Shown in pieces: positions 1 to 11,626 of a DNA stretch of 64,000 bases. The position numbers and the translations under genes are program-made. The notes below the pieces were generated by a model. It worked only from the letters and a program-made list of their open reading frames with translations, made no database searches and was not told where the DNA came from. The DNA is taken from the NCBI GenBank assembly GCA_973895155.1, contig OZ316898.1, positions 17,546,001 to 17,610,000 on the forward strand, in the 5' to 3' direction. Numbering within the stretch: position 1 is the stretch's first letter; the number at the start of each line of letters is the position of its first letter. This DNA is from Marsupella aquatica (lineage: Eukaryota; Marchantiophyta).

Positions 1-112
1 AGAGCAGGAGCCATCCCGCCATACTAAACTAAACTAACTGTGATGTCGATAGCCGATGGAAAAGAACAGGCGTCAAGTGACACCTGACAAATGTTAACAT
101 GGTATCAAAGCC
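1..112 (+). mobile_element. 3' end of a Copia-type LTR plus primer-binding site
   Basis: TGGTATCAAAGC at 101-112 differs by one base from the plant initiator-Met tRNA primer-binding site (TGGTATCAGAGC) used by most Ty1/Copia elements. It directly follows a sequence ending TGTTAACA, the usual end of a Copia LTR. The LTR start would lie left of the window. The 300 bases downstream carry no recognisable gag, so this is either a decayed element or a chance match. Confidence 0.4.
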
Positions 113-1610
113 CTGGCCTCTGAGATTCGGACTGTGAGAGAGTTCCAGTCCTTGACAGAAATTTGTAGGAGTTCACAATGGAGTTTCGTGGATACAAGTA
201 CTTGAGATCTTCCTTTAGGATCGTATTTGAGCACTTCATTTGGGGAGGGCAAGTCTCTAGTTTGGATCGTGCTAGTGTTTGGCAAAGTTGGGACTTTTTG
301 TGCATCTCCAACACTCAATCCTATGCACTCAAAAATTATCACATGTGTAAAGTCCATAAGATGCAAGTAATCAAGCAAGTTGAAGTTTCAGAATATAATC
401 TAGAGAATATTTCGAGAATCCAATAAACATTCAGGAAACACAGAGCTGGTATATTAGTTGGCAAGCCCAGTAGATTGAACAAATATGGCAATTACGAGAG
501 ATGATGAACAAAGAAATCAAGCAAAAATAGAGTTCTCTAAATTAAAGAGTATGTACATTGCAGAACTTTCTACACTGTTCAATGTAATTAGTGCTTGTCA
601 CACTAATTTGTGAGCAGACAGTATTGGGCTCTGCCCATGAATTAGTGTTACTCGCACTAATTTTGCTGTATAACTAATTACGAGTGCATGTACACTAAGC
701 TATTTTGGTCTCAAGAGTGAAAAAAATAATGGAGGAAAAGTATTTTGAAATATCCACCCTGATATCCACAATAGTCAATGCTATTTTGGACTCAATATCA
801 CCCATTTCTACTAGTACTCCAGGAAGAGTGAAGAAGAAACTATTTTAATACCCACAAGAATTAGTCTTACATTGAACTCAAGATCAATTTTCACCCTATT
901 AGTGTTAGTAACACTAATTTGGTAGTAAAGCTAACCCTTAGGTCATACTAATATGGTAGTAATGGATCACTTTTCACAAAATTCGTATAGTAGCACTAAT
1001 TGGGTAGTAACGCTAATCATTAGGTAACAATAGTAAAGGTGAACAGTATAGTGTTCTCTATCCTTGATACATATAACGTGGGTCTCTTACTAAAATTGTG
1101 AAGTATGTACATGCTAGGTCTCACTCAGTTGTAATTCAGTTCGCCTTACTTAGAGAGTCGGGCGACTGATTTGATGAGAAACTGTGACTGACCGCAATGT
1201 AATTTCTAGTGACTTCTCTGCTAATGTCAGTTCTAATTTGAGATTCTAAGCTAAAAACAAGCAGCTGCACGAATTCAATTCGTACGTAGAGAGTCAATAT
1301 TTGCATTTGATAGTCCGCGTTTCCTCGATATACATGTAGGTCGCTGAAACTGGCAGAAAACGCTCAGTCAAGTATTTCGGTGTCACGGTATCGGAGACAG
1401 GAAATTGAGAAAATCTGTTCCATTGTGTGCAGTGAGACATCTGCACACCTAGCCACAGCCCAAGAAGCCACCAAGGAGAGGTCCATTACAAGACAAGACA
1501 ATTGGAAGAGAGGCCGCGAAATCAAGATTGAACTTAACCCAATGTTGGTTTTGTTCCGAATCCACTGAGCTTCTGAAGGCCCGCTGTGGGGTCCGAAGTG
1601 GCACACCACA
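113..1610. other. Gene-free spacer with ACTAATT-type degenerate repeats
   Basis: No coding exon is supported. Between about 580 and 1020 short motifs such as CACTAATT and GGTAGTAA recur irregularly. The stretch 760-905 (TTTTGGACTCAATATCACCC and similar) resembles 8195-8340, so it belongs to a dispersed repeat, probably an old transposon remnant. Confidence 0.4.
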
Positions 1611-4314
1611 TCACTTGTGTGAGAACTTTTCATAGAGTGCAGAGTTTAGTCGAGGAGTGACATTGACCATGAGTGGCTGAGATCGCAGAGACATGACGGA
1701 AGGGATCTCGTTGACGACATCAATATTTTCGTGAGAGATACCCCCGGCCATTTGGAATTCAAAGCTGTGTACGAAGTTGGCGACCATGAGTTGGACTAGT
1801 GTGAAACCCATGATCATTCCAGGGCAACCGCGCCGCCCAGAGGAGAAGGGCAAGAGTTGGAACGAAGTTCCAAACAGGCTAATGTCCTTTTCCTTCCCGA
1901 AGAAGCGGTCGGGGTTGAACCGCAGCGGCTCAGGCCAATTCTTCGGGTCGCGGTTGATGGCGAAGAAGTTTATCACGGTGGTCGTTCCCGCGGGGATGTC
2001 ATAGCCGGCGAGCTTAGTGTCCGCCATGCTTAAGTGCGGGAGGCCTAGGGGAGCCGGCGGGTGGAGCCGGAGGGTCTCCTTCGCCACTGCTCGGAGGAAC
2101 GGCAGGCTCGGTAGGTCTGCCTCAGCCACAAACCTCTCCTTCCCGACGACGCTGTCGAGCTCGGCTCGCAGCCTGTGAAGGAGCTCGGGGTGCCTCAGTA
2201 GCTCGGCGATTGCCCAGTCTGTTGAATTCCCTGTTGTGTCGCTCCCTCCGATGACAAGGTCCTGCATCAATGCCATCCAGGACCATATATCCATCAACAT
2301 CGAGATAGAAGGACAATAGCTGCGTACCGTAAAGGCTCATGACCTGGAATCCTGGATCGTGTTTATGGTATGGACTACCTCACAGTTTGCCATTAAGACT
2401 ACAGACCACTTTTCACTGAAGCCTCCAAACGCTCCAAGTTTAAACCCCGAAGGTCGACACTAAAATCCATTCACACGAAGACAATAGAGAACAAAGATTC
2501 TCATTACCGAAGGTTAACAGCGGCCACCATCATCACTCAATTTCCCCTAAGTGGTTCGAATAGTGTTAGTGACCATCGACAGGAGCTATATATTTTCAAG
2601 CGCAATTCGTAAAAGAAATGGGGATTCTTGGGGGAAAGAAGGGGTGGCCTTCCACTCAAACAGGGAATGCACTAACGGACAACACACTGAGATGGTTCAT
2701 TATACAAGACCGTCAAATTATGCTATCGACGGTGAGAGACAGGATCCGATTCGAGATCGATCTGCTCACCATTCCATGTGTCCTTGCCCTTACGTCTCGT
2801 ACTGTATTCCACTCTCCCGGTAACAAAGGTGTGTGAGAAGTCTGGACAATAATTCGTTGCACCTGGTGGCCTATGGACTATCACGAGGACCTACCAAACA
2901 TGAAATATTTGGTGATGACGAAAAGAACATACTATATTATGTTGGATTGCTGACATGTGTATGTGACGACAGTGCTGATCGACTACAATATGTTTCTGAC
3001 GAGATGACCAGTAACTAATGACACGATGTACACGCGGCGCCCGTTCACATTTTTGAAGCAAATGCTACAGACTAGCCATGGCAAAACTTCGGTCCACCCG
3101 ATTTCACCATTAATAGTAAGCTTTTTGTGAAATCATGGAGCAGACTCGATCACAATGTAGAGGAAAGGAATGAGTGGAAGTTACTAGCTTTTCTTTGAAT
3201 CGTGCAGACGGACAAGTTAGAGGCAGGAAGTGAGTCGAAGTATTACGAGCAGACCGGCAAGATAGAGAAAGAGAGTGGAATGTGGAACCACAAGGAGAAG
3301 TCTTGCACAATTCCCTATACGGCCAGAGGCGGTTTAAGCTACAATACAAATTACTTAGAAGCGAAGACCAGGGTTGCTGATACTCACATACGTGACTCCG
3401 GACAGGTCCATTGCATTGAGCCTATCCTCTCCCTCTAGTGACAGGAGCACGTCGAAAATGGTGGCGTCAGGTGCGTCACCGCTCTTTTTGCCATCCCGTT
3501 CGTACCCTTCAATGAGAGCTGCTGCAACGTCCCTCATCTTTTTGTTCACATTTTTCAAGCGTCCCATCACTCCCTGCAAGTCAAACCAGCGTGCAATGGT
3601 GATGAAATCTCCGGCGTTGAACTCGCCCGCTAGCTTACAAACCTCTCTAATCAGAACCTTCAGTTCGGACACCTTTACAGTCCCGATGCTCTTGTCCCCA
3701 TTAAATTCGCCAACCTTCCATCTGAACAATGTACTCAAGAGGTTATTTAAACTCAGATCCTTGATCACGGCTGTCAAGTTGACTTCCTCCCCTTCCTTTT
3801 GACGCTGATATACAGCTCCGAGCGCCAAATACACTCCGTTCTCGCGTGTCGCGTGTGTGCCTTGGACTCGCTTTGGAGCGAATAACTCCTGGCTGTAGAT
3901 CTTACGGAGGCGCTTGTGGTACTCGCCACTCGGTGCGAATCCCATGGTACGGTAATCCATACCCAGATACTTACCGACAGAAATATTGGGGCGGGAAGAA
4001 AATATATGGTCTTGATCCTTCAAGACCTCTTTGGCAATGTCCCCGCTGGAGATGACAATTGCGTCGCTGGATCCCAGTCTGAGGTATATTATCGGGCCGA
4101 GTTTCTCAGCTAGGCGAGTAAACATCTTGTGCGACGGTTGGCTGGGTGAGACTCCCATGAACGGGAAGGAGCCCACAATTGGCATCACGCCTGGTGATGG
4201 TGGTAAGTTTGCCCTTTTGGTTCCTGGGAGCAGGAATTTATAAGCAAACCACGACCCCACAGCCGCGCACAACACACAGCAGAGCCAGGTTACCTCGGAC
4301 GCAAACTTCTCCAT
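1611..4314 (-). CDS. Cytochrome P450, CYP71 clan (two exons)
   Basis: A heme-thiolate monooxygenase, expected on the ER membrane; its substrate cannot be read from sequence. Exon 1 runs from the ATG at 4314 to about 3388-3392. It encodes a membrane anchor (residues 8-30) and a proline-rich hinge (NLPPSPGVMPIVGS). Exon 2, ending at 1611, carries the I-helix GGSDTTGN, KETLR (ExxR), a PERF-like FNPDRF and the heme loop PFSSGRRGCPG, with the cysteine codon at 1824-1826. The join is uncertain. The donor is TAT|GTGAGT (exon end 3388) with acceptor GATGCAG (exon start 2261), giving 525 aa; or AC|GTATGT (3392) with GCAG at 2319, giving 543 aa. The first lacks about 5 residues before the I-helix and the second adds about 15, compared with relatives. 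The C-helix WxxxR motif reads HKRLR (residues 133-137), so the usual tryptophan is histidine. A GTG nine bases upstream is not used as the start because an ATG follows in frame. Confidence 0.85.
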
Positions 4315-4523
4315 GACTCTCACTTAGGATCGAGTTCAGCTTTCGCACTGCTAACGGAGTTCTACGAAGTCAGCTCATCTACTTGAATAAAGAATGCACT
4401 CCGTTCGTAAATCGAAGGCCAAATCACTAACAGGAGACAGTGAAACACAGAAGAAAACTGGCAACCAGCGACACTCTAGTGAAGAGCTTTCGTTCGAGAG
4501 ATCGAAATACTAGTCTAACAGCT

Positions 4524-4531
4524 CTATATAG
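4524..4531 (-). promoter_or_regulatory. Possible TATA box for the P450 gene
   Basis: On the minus strand the sequence reads CTATATAGAG, about 210 bases before the P450 start codon, a plausible distance for a TATA box plus 5' UTR. Only sequence and position support this. Confidence 0.3.
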
Positions 4532-4712
4532 TTGACGAGCAATCTCTAGCACAGTCGTGTTTCGGAGTTCGGAGGATTGGGGCTTGTTGTATTTTGTTTG
4601 GACTGAGGCTATCATCAAACTCAGCGTTTGCGCCTGAATTTGCTACAGAATCTTCCTTCATATTTTGTCTAGTTATATACTCCTCGTGGACCCATGCTTC
4701 TAGGCTTTCCGC

Positions 4713-4733
4713 TATATATATATATATATATAT
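4713..4733. repeat. (TA)n microsatellite
   Basis: About ten uninterrupted TA units lie in the spacer upstream of the P450 gene. Confidence 0.9.
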
Positions 4734-4931
4734 CTATATCTACTTACTATAATATACAATCCTGTCTTTTTGTGCTCATCTTCCGCTTACAAAATTCACT
4801 TTTGGAGTGAACTCATTATGACCATTGGATTTAAAACTTAAATTTTCCTGCTCATCAGATCTGTGTAAGGAAGAATAAAGAGTTTGTCCTAGCCTGAGGC
4901 ACGGATCCATGGGCTTCCACCCACACCTAGA

Positions 4932-5099
4932 TTCATATGCAAACATCTAGAAAAAGGTCATTGGGAATTGAGTTGACATGTGGCTATCATGGGTAGATGG
5001 GTCTGACAAGAAAATTTCATATACAAAAATCTAGAAAAAAATCATTGGGAATTGAGTTGACATGTGGCTATCATGGGTAGATGGGTCTGACAAGAAAAT
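4932..5099. repeat. Two-copy tandem duplication, period 84 bp
   Basis: 4932-5015 and 5016-5099 are nearly identical (both run from TTCATAT..AAA through GGGTCTGACAAGAAAAT), with only a few substitutions. The spacer has no gene. Confidence 0.9.
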
Positions 5100-5185
5100 C
5101 TAAGTAGACCCCACATGATTGCCCCATTCACTTAAAGTAAAAAGTATGGACAACTTACAATACAAATTAAGTTGTGAGTTCAAAA

Positions 5186-5251
5186 GGGATGATTTATAGG
5201 AAAGTGGAAAAAAATTAAGGGATGATTTATAGGAAAGTGGAAAAAAATTAA
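5186..5251. repeat. Two-copy tandem duplication, period 33 bp
   Basis: The unit beginning GGGATGATTTATAGGAAAG occurs at 5186-5218 and again, apparently identical, at 5219-5251. Confidence 0.9.
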
Positions 5252-5849
5252 GTCTACTAGGAGTAGTGAAAACATTATTTTTTTCTAATCTCTATAAAAT
5301 ACTTTTTCCAGGTTACATTAACATTCAATCCTATATTCTTTATTGCAATAACCTTATTGACCAAAGACACAATGGCCCCAAGAATAAAATGGCCCCAACA
5401 CCGAAATGGCCGAGTGATAAATGATTGTAACAATAAAATGGTTATAAGGACAAATGTGCAATGCAGTTAGGGCAATGGGTTGCTATATATGTCATATTTC
5501 AAATCACATTATAAAAAACTATCCCATCTCAAAGAGTTAGTGCAATCTACAAAAGTGGAAAAGGAAGGAACAAACCAATACCATCAATATATTTCAATAA
5601 TTTTGACACCCTTGGATTGAGTGAAAGGGATCACCTATGGAAGTGAATACCATGGATATTTTTGCTCTTAAAGTAGGTGTTTACAAAATACATGTGCTGG
5701 CTAACTACTTTCAAAAATGACATGTGCATAACATTGGTATCATATTTGTTTTGTTTTTTTGCTAAGGAGAAGAGAAATTTTCATTTTTCTGAGAGATCAT
5801 TTATCTTTTGCTCCATGTTGATTCTTCTTCTCTTTCTTAATCATGTTGG

Positions 5850-7316
5850 AAAGGGAGGGAGGGTGCCAAAGAGCCAGGATGGGAGACCGGAAGGAGAGAA
5901 AGGAAGAGCACAGAAGAGGAGATTGAAGAAAAAAGGAAAAAAATGTGAATTTATCTCCCTCCATATAGCTAAGGGCGACCACACTTGACCCTGTAACACC
6001 CCAGCCGCCCCCTGTCTTGCGTTCCCTCCCATGCTCTCACCCTTGCCACAACATTGCTTTCACAATAGCACCTTGGGACATACATTGCCTCAATATCTTT
6101 GCCTCAACTTGACAATTTTTCTGGCCTTGACATATTTTTCTCAGCTTGACATCTTTTTATCTCCTCAACTACTTTTTATCATATTGACATGTTTTCTCTC
6201 CTTGAGATATTTTCCTCACCCCAATGTTCTTTTCAATCTCACATTGACATCTTTTTCTCACCTTGCCATCTTTCCTCTCTGCACCTTTTCTCTCCTCAAC
6301 ATCTTTTATCACCTCAGCATTTTCTCATGCACCTTGATATATTTTATCTTTGGCATCTCTACTCATCTTAGCATCATATTTTCTTTTTCACATTTCTTTT
6401 CTCTCATGGACATGATTTCCTCACCTTAATATCATTTTCTCACCTTGACATTTTTTTTCTCTCATTTAACGTTTTTCTCACCTCAACATCTTTTTCTCTC
6501 CTCGACATATTTTCTCATCTCAGCATCTTTTTTATCTCCTCGATATCTTTTCCTCACCTCAATGTTTTTTCTCACCTCAACATATTCTGGGCAACGCATG
6601 GGCATTGGGCTATTTTTATATATATATTCTGCCAAAACAATGAGACATCGCACCCATAAACTATGCCAAATATTTCTATGCTTTTTCATCACAATTGTCT
6701 CACAAAATTTGACTTTTATTGTCCCAAAGAAAGCCTTGGAAGCAAAGCAAAGAGGGGGAGAGGCAAGGAGAAAGGGGAGGGGGGGCACATGGATGAGAAA
6801 AGAGGGAGGGAGAGGCTTCATCTTGCCCCATCCGGTCGCAGGTAAGGGGTGGAAAAAGTGTCAAGTTTATTTTCTCACCTCAAAATCTGTTGCTCTATTT
6901 TACATCTTTTTCTGTTCAAAATCTTTTTCTCTCCTTTGCACACGTTTCTCTCCACAACATCTTTTGTTCACCTAGACATATTTTCTCTCCTCAATTTTTT
7001 TCTCATCTCAACATCTATTTTTCTCCTAAATGTCTTTTCTCTCGTGGACATATGTTTCTCACTTGGACACCTTTTTCTCTCCTCTACTTCTTTTATCATC
7101 TCAACATCTTTTCCTCACCTCAACATTATTCTCACCTCGACATCTTTTCTCTCCTCAACATCTTTTCGCTCCTTGACATCTTTTATCGCCTTGCCATCTT
7201 CTATCACCTCGACATCTTTTATCATCTCAACATCTTTTCTCTCCCCGACATCTTTTTTCACCTCGACATCTTTCGTGCAACGCATGGGCATTGGGCTAGT
7301 ATATATAGATATATGA
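5850..7316 (-). mobile_element. Pyrimidine-rich repeat arrays of a dispersed element, two adjacent copies
   Basis: From about 6050 to 6590 and from 6870 to 7280 the plus strand is made of degenerate units of about 17-22 bases, roughly TTTTCTCACCTCAACATC. Each array ends in the same terminal motif: GCAACGCATGGGCATTGGGC at 6593-6612 and at 7277-7296, followed by TATATATA. On the minus strand this is a head (GCCCAATGCCCATGCGTTGC) followed by purine-rich repeats. A G-rich stretch (5850-5940 and 6740-6800) lies on the far side of each copy. A related copy in the other orientation lies at 36731-37270. The apparent open frames here are low-complexity translations of the repeats. The transposon class is not known. 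Confidence 0.6.
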
Positions 7317-8685
7317 TGCGTTTAAATCGCTTCGTTGTACTGACATCATAAATGAAGTGTATTGGTTTGTGTTCTGGTGTATCGGTGTATGGGGCACATT
7401 AATCATTAACCTGGCTGCGCATTATCTTGACATAATTATATATATGTGCGATTCTGGGAGACACTGAACTCCTTATTCATAAACTGTGCACAAACTACTG
7501 TCACTAGGTTAGTCTGCTGTGATGGTCAATACAAGAGTTACTTTCTAGAAATCTTCCTGGCAAGATAATATATGGCACTCTTGTTGCTACTACCTCCTTC
7601 CCCCAAGAGAACACCATGCCCCTCTATTCAAACAGTGGGCCATGGGGTGCTCTATTTGAATAGTGCACGTACCCGAGGGGCTGGTCCTCTTACTTGTGGA
7701 TCTGAGAGGACCTTACTATCCATTTTACGTCAAGTCTTATGTCAAGTTCAACTTACTGCATTTCATTAATCGCACGCTTTCTCCGGAAACCTGACATACA
7801 TCTCTAATTTTTGCTTGAGGAACCTAGCAAACAACCAGATATCATACTAAGTCCATAAATTGAAAATTTACCTGCTTCAGATAGAGTACATGGAGGGAAC
7901 AGATGAAGCTTGACACAAAAGATCAAGAGGCTATTTCTTTCAATGACTATAAAGTTAATTGCCCAGGTTAAGTGGGAGCAAAGGTTTTGGATTTGATGCA
8001 AGAATAATTATAGAGATTATTTAGTCAAATTCATGTGAACTGTACGTAATACATCAGAACCCCAGGCTACAATAGATATGAACACTAGCAAGTCTAACAT
8101 TAATAATGGTAACCACTTTTCCAGGCCACTTTTGCTTCTGTGGGATAATTATAGCCATATATCTATGTAGACTTAGTAAAAAAAAAGCTAATTTTGTGCA
8201 CATGAAGCAGTGTTACTTTGGACTCAAGATCACCCATTTTTACTACCCATAGCACTCTAAACAAATTGGAAAAAACAAACTGAAAAACTGACAAGAATTG
8301 GGGTTACTTTGCACTCGAGATCACTTTTCACCGAAACTATGAACACGAATTTCATAATAGCGTTAATGCTTGCAGAACACTTTAAAAAAAAAAACTGGGT
8401 TGAAAGCTCATAATTAAACGTAGAGACAAATAGTCATGTATGGGAAAACAACCATTCCAATGTAACCCAAGTGTAATGGAGTCTGACTTTGAGTTTGAAT
8501 GTTCTTCCCCACTACTTCCACGGTACCTCAAATATATTAATCCCAAGGGTACTGTAATAGGATTAGTACCAGATCTAAAAGGAACATTCTCAAGAAGACA
8601 AAACGTGGAATGGCAATAATATGCACCCTACAATAATAGAAGAGTGCTTTTGTCCCACACTTAGACAATATACCGGATCTTTGAA
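7317..8685. other. Gene-free spacer
   Basis: No exon with credible coding content is seen. The stretch 8195-8340 is a diverged copy of the repeat at 760-905; both contain GGACTCAA.ATCACCCATTT. Confidence 0.4.
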
Positions 8686-9007
8686 GCTAGCCTATGAAGT
8701 TCTTTGATACCATTGGAGACAAAACAAATCAATGCAGACAGATCGATATGAGTTGAAAGATATTTTATTACTGTATTGGAAACTAAAAAATATTTGGGGG
8801 GCCTGACTGCCTGAGGCTACAAGCCCAAGCTAGAAAAATAAAATAAAATTGTAGGCTAGCGTATGAAGTTCTTTGATACCATTACAAAACAAATCAATGC
8901 AGACAGATATGAGTTGAAAGATATTTTATTGTATTGGAAATTAAAAGGATTTGGGAAACAGCCTGAGGCTACAACTAAGCCCAAGATGGAAAACAAAATA
9001 ATTTTTT
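8686..9007 (-). repeat. Two-copy duplication with tRNA-primer-like motif
   Basis: The segment starting GCCTATGAAGTTCTTTGATACC is repeated from about 8856 as GCGTATGAAGTTCTTTGATACC. The two copies share the rest through ATGAGTTGAAAGATATTTTATT and the following GCCTGAGGCTACAA. On the minus strand both contain TGGTATCAAAG, like a Copia primer-binding site, preceded by a T-rich sequence. They may be tandem remnants of LTR ends; the repeat is certain, the origin is not. Confidence 0.5.
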
Positions 9008-9074
9008 AGGACTACTGGCTTCTTGACTATTTTAGGCTTGATTCCCCTGTCATGTGGGCTGAGGGGCTTTGACA

Positions 9075-9300
9075 AGAACCAGCCGGCTTTGGTCAGCTGG
9101 CCAGGGGATGAGCCTAGAACCAATAGGTCCCAAGTTCAATCCCCCCTCCACACGCAAGGGGTGATGAGGATATATGTGTGTGGATGTGTGCCTGGGTGTA
9201 GTTCTGGGAGTCCTGGGCATGGTTTCTCCTCATCCCCTAGCTGGCCACCCTGGTTCAACCCTCTCTCCCTCCTGGTCTGGGTCCCATAGGATCCCTGGGT
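9075..9300 (+). mobile_element. tRNA-derived SINE-like element
   Basis: A Pol III box A-like TGGTCAGCTGG (9090-9100) is followed about 35 bases later by a box B-like AAGTTCAATCC (9132-9142). The downstream part is GT-rich and tRNA-unrelated (ATGTGTGTGGATGTGTGCC), as in plant Au-type SINEs. It is too degenerate to fold as a working tRNA. A second element with similar boxes lies at 45180-45295. The boundaries are approximate. Confidence 0.45.
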
Positions 9301-10980
9301 GTTCGGGCCCCTCTTGTGGGCTACCCTACAAGTGACGCATACTCCAAAGTAGGAGGTCTATCCTTTGTTGGATGGGTCTAATTTTGACTTTCAAGGCAAA
9401 AGACACTGTCTTGATGGCAACAGTTTTTTGTACTATGTGAAAGATACAATACTAACAATTCAAATGTGGGAACAGGTCACACTTCACTTTACATGAACTT
9501 GTGAGCACAGAAAGACAAAACCATCACGGATCTGCAAGTGGGCTCTTGTTGGTCCATTTCTTTGCTGATGTGAGTGTGCTTGTTTTGTTGTCAAAAACTT
9601 AGACCTCCTCTTGAGGTGGTCGAAAAGAATGGATCAGAGCTGCCATTTCCATTCAAGGTCTTTCCATTGATTATCTCCAGACCTTACACATTTGGCTTTG
9701 CTTTGGAGGAGTTACACTATTTAACTGCCCCCATGTCTTGTAAAGCCCCTATACTTAGTGTCAAAGGAAATGAGAAGTGGGAGGCTGAAGTGGCAGGATT
9801 AATTAAAATTGAGAGTTAAAGTCATTAATGACCAATACTTTAGTCCTTAGTTACTCTAGGTCTGTTAACTAGTACTTAACCGAAAGTCAAACGCCAAAAA
9901 ATGGTTAACTTTTGTTACTCTTCACACTTCTGGAGTCATGTGGGAGTATACATGACTCTTGTCATGGTGGGGTCCTTTGGCAGCGTTGGAAACACTGAAG
10001 ACATTATGTCCCTATTATGTCTGTAAGAATTGATTGAAACATTGAGAACATTGCATTCCCATTTTCTGTAAGAATTGATTAACATCTGAACAACAAAGAT
10101 TTTACGTGTTTATACTTGCAGGTTTTGCAACTTGGAGCACAAATTGCATTATTTCTCAATGTCATCATATCGTACTTTGGTGCAATCCAATTTCACTTCC
10201 TCTGGATGGCCTATGCTACTCTGGTTGCTGCTACGGTCATTCCTGACTCTAGTTGAGTGCATCCTTCATGTACATTTTCTCCTATCCAACCATAATCTAA
10301 TTAAGAGCCTAAAATATATATGTTTGGCTTGGAGAATATATGTGGCAAGACATCATAAGTTAGTACCACTGCCAACCTACGACATGATGACTATAGTTGA
10401 TAACCCCTCCCATAGTATCATTAAGCACAAATACTACAAGTGCGTAAATTAGACAGTCTAAGTGACAAAGTTCCCCCAAAAAAACCCTCCTCACTAGTTC
10501 AGGAGGAAATGAATAAAAGTCAACTTGCATGAGGGCAGCCCTCAAGACATTGGCCCTTAGCACTCCCTAAACTGCCAAAGAAAGCATATCTTGTTTTTCC
10601 ACAATATCTGCTGCCCTGCTACATGTGAACAACGGACCTTCTAATTCTTGTCACTACCTTGTTGTTTCCAGCCAAAGATTTTAGTAACTGACAGGCCACT
10701 ATGCAGGGAATTGCATGGTGTCTCCCCCCAAATTAAGTGCGGTTGACATGCGCTCCTGTTTGCTCTTGCTTGCTTGCACTCCACTTCACATGAGCTCTTG
10801 CTCCACACTTACGCTCCAATTCACATGCACTCCTGCTCAAATCCAACTTTTTGCGCCCCTTTAAATTAAGCTCTCATTCCTCTACTACAATGTTTGATGT
10901 CGGACAAGGTGGTGATTGTAGTCTGGGATTTCAGCTGTTTACCTTGTAAATAATTGTCTGTCTATCCATTTGTTCAGTAT
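9301..10980. other. Gene-free spacer
   Basis: Open frames up to about 100 codons occur here, but none shows a recognisable domain, coding bias or exon-like splice context. Confidence 0.4.
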
Positions 10981-11068
10981 CTGTCTTTTGATGCAGTCCT
11001 GCACTTACAGTCGGTGTATCCTTGACTGTGTATCTGTCTTTTGATGCAGTCCTGCACTTACAAACGGT
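10981..11068. repeat. Tandem duplication, period 53 bp
   Basis: CTGTCTTTTGATGCAGTCCT begins at 10981 and again at 11034. The second copy diverges after GCACTTACA and leads straight into the next array. Confidence 0.85.
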
Positions 11069-11086
11069 GCATTTTTTGGCATACTA

Positions 11087-11471
11087 ACAAAGAAAAATGT
11101 CCTAATTAGGGGATTACAATACGGACCTGCAATTACCCCCAATGTCATTATACATGTTGCACTTATCCATTTTTTGGTGCATTTACAAAGAAAAATGTTA
11201 TAATATTAGGGGGACTACACTACCGACCTGCAATTACCCCCAATGTACTTATATGTGTTGCACTTATCCATTTTTGTGCATTTATAAAGAAAAAATGTCC
11301 TAATTATAGGGGACTACACTATCGACCTGCAATTACCCCCAATGTACTTATATTCGTTGCACTTATCCATATTTTGTGCATTTATAAAGAAAACTGTTAC
11401 AATATTAGGGACTACACTACCGATCTGCAATTACCCCCCGAATGCAGTTATACGCGTTGCACTTATCCACA
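11087..11471. repeat. Four-unit tandem array, period 98-100 bp, upstream of the L9 gene
   Basis: Units start at 11087, 11185, 11284 and 11384. Each contains AAAGAAAA..TGT, then GACCTGCAATTACCCCC (GATCTGC in the last), then CGTTGCACTTATCCA or a close variant. The last unit ends about 155 bases before the L9 start codon, so the array sits where the promoter should be. Units differ by short indels, so duplication is not very recent. Confidence 0.9.
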
Positions 11472-11529
11472 GTGGACTGTGAGTTTCGAATCGAAGTCAG
11501 TGGATAAGATGTGAGCTCGATTATCAGTA

Positions 11530-11626
11530 CTGAAGGAAAGAACGAAGAAAAACGAAGGAAAGGGAAACGAAAGCAAAGGAAAGGAAAGGAAACGAAGGAT
11601 TTTAGGGAGCAGAAGAAGGAAGGGAG
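11530..11626 (+). promoter_or_regulatory. Purine-rich 5' leader of the L9 gene
   Basis: An almost pure A/G tract (GAAAGGAAAGGAAACGAAGG and similar) lies immediately before the start codon. GA-rich leaders are common in plant 5' UTRs. No clear TATA box is seen. Confidence 0.4.

Noticed and set aside
4315-4323. GTG nine bases upstream as the P450 start
   Set aside because: Plant nuclear genes rarely initiate at GTG and an in-frame ATG directly precedes the membrane anchor.
6031-7351. Several open frames of 130-176 codons
   Set aside because: They are translations of degenerate pyrimidine-rich repeat units, giving Phe/Leu/Ser-rich low-complexity peptides in more than one frame.
11087-11471. 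CRISPR-like regular repeats
   Set aside because: The units are direct tandem copies without unique spacers, and the window is eukaryotic.
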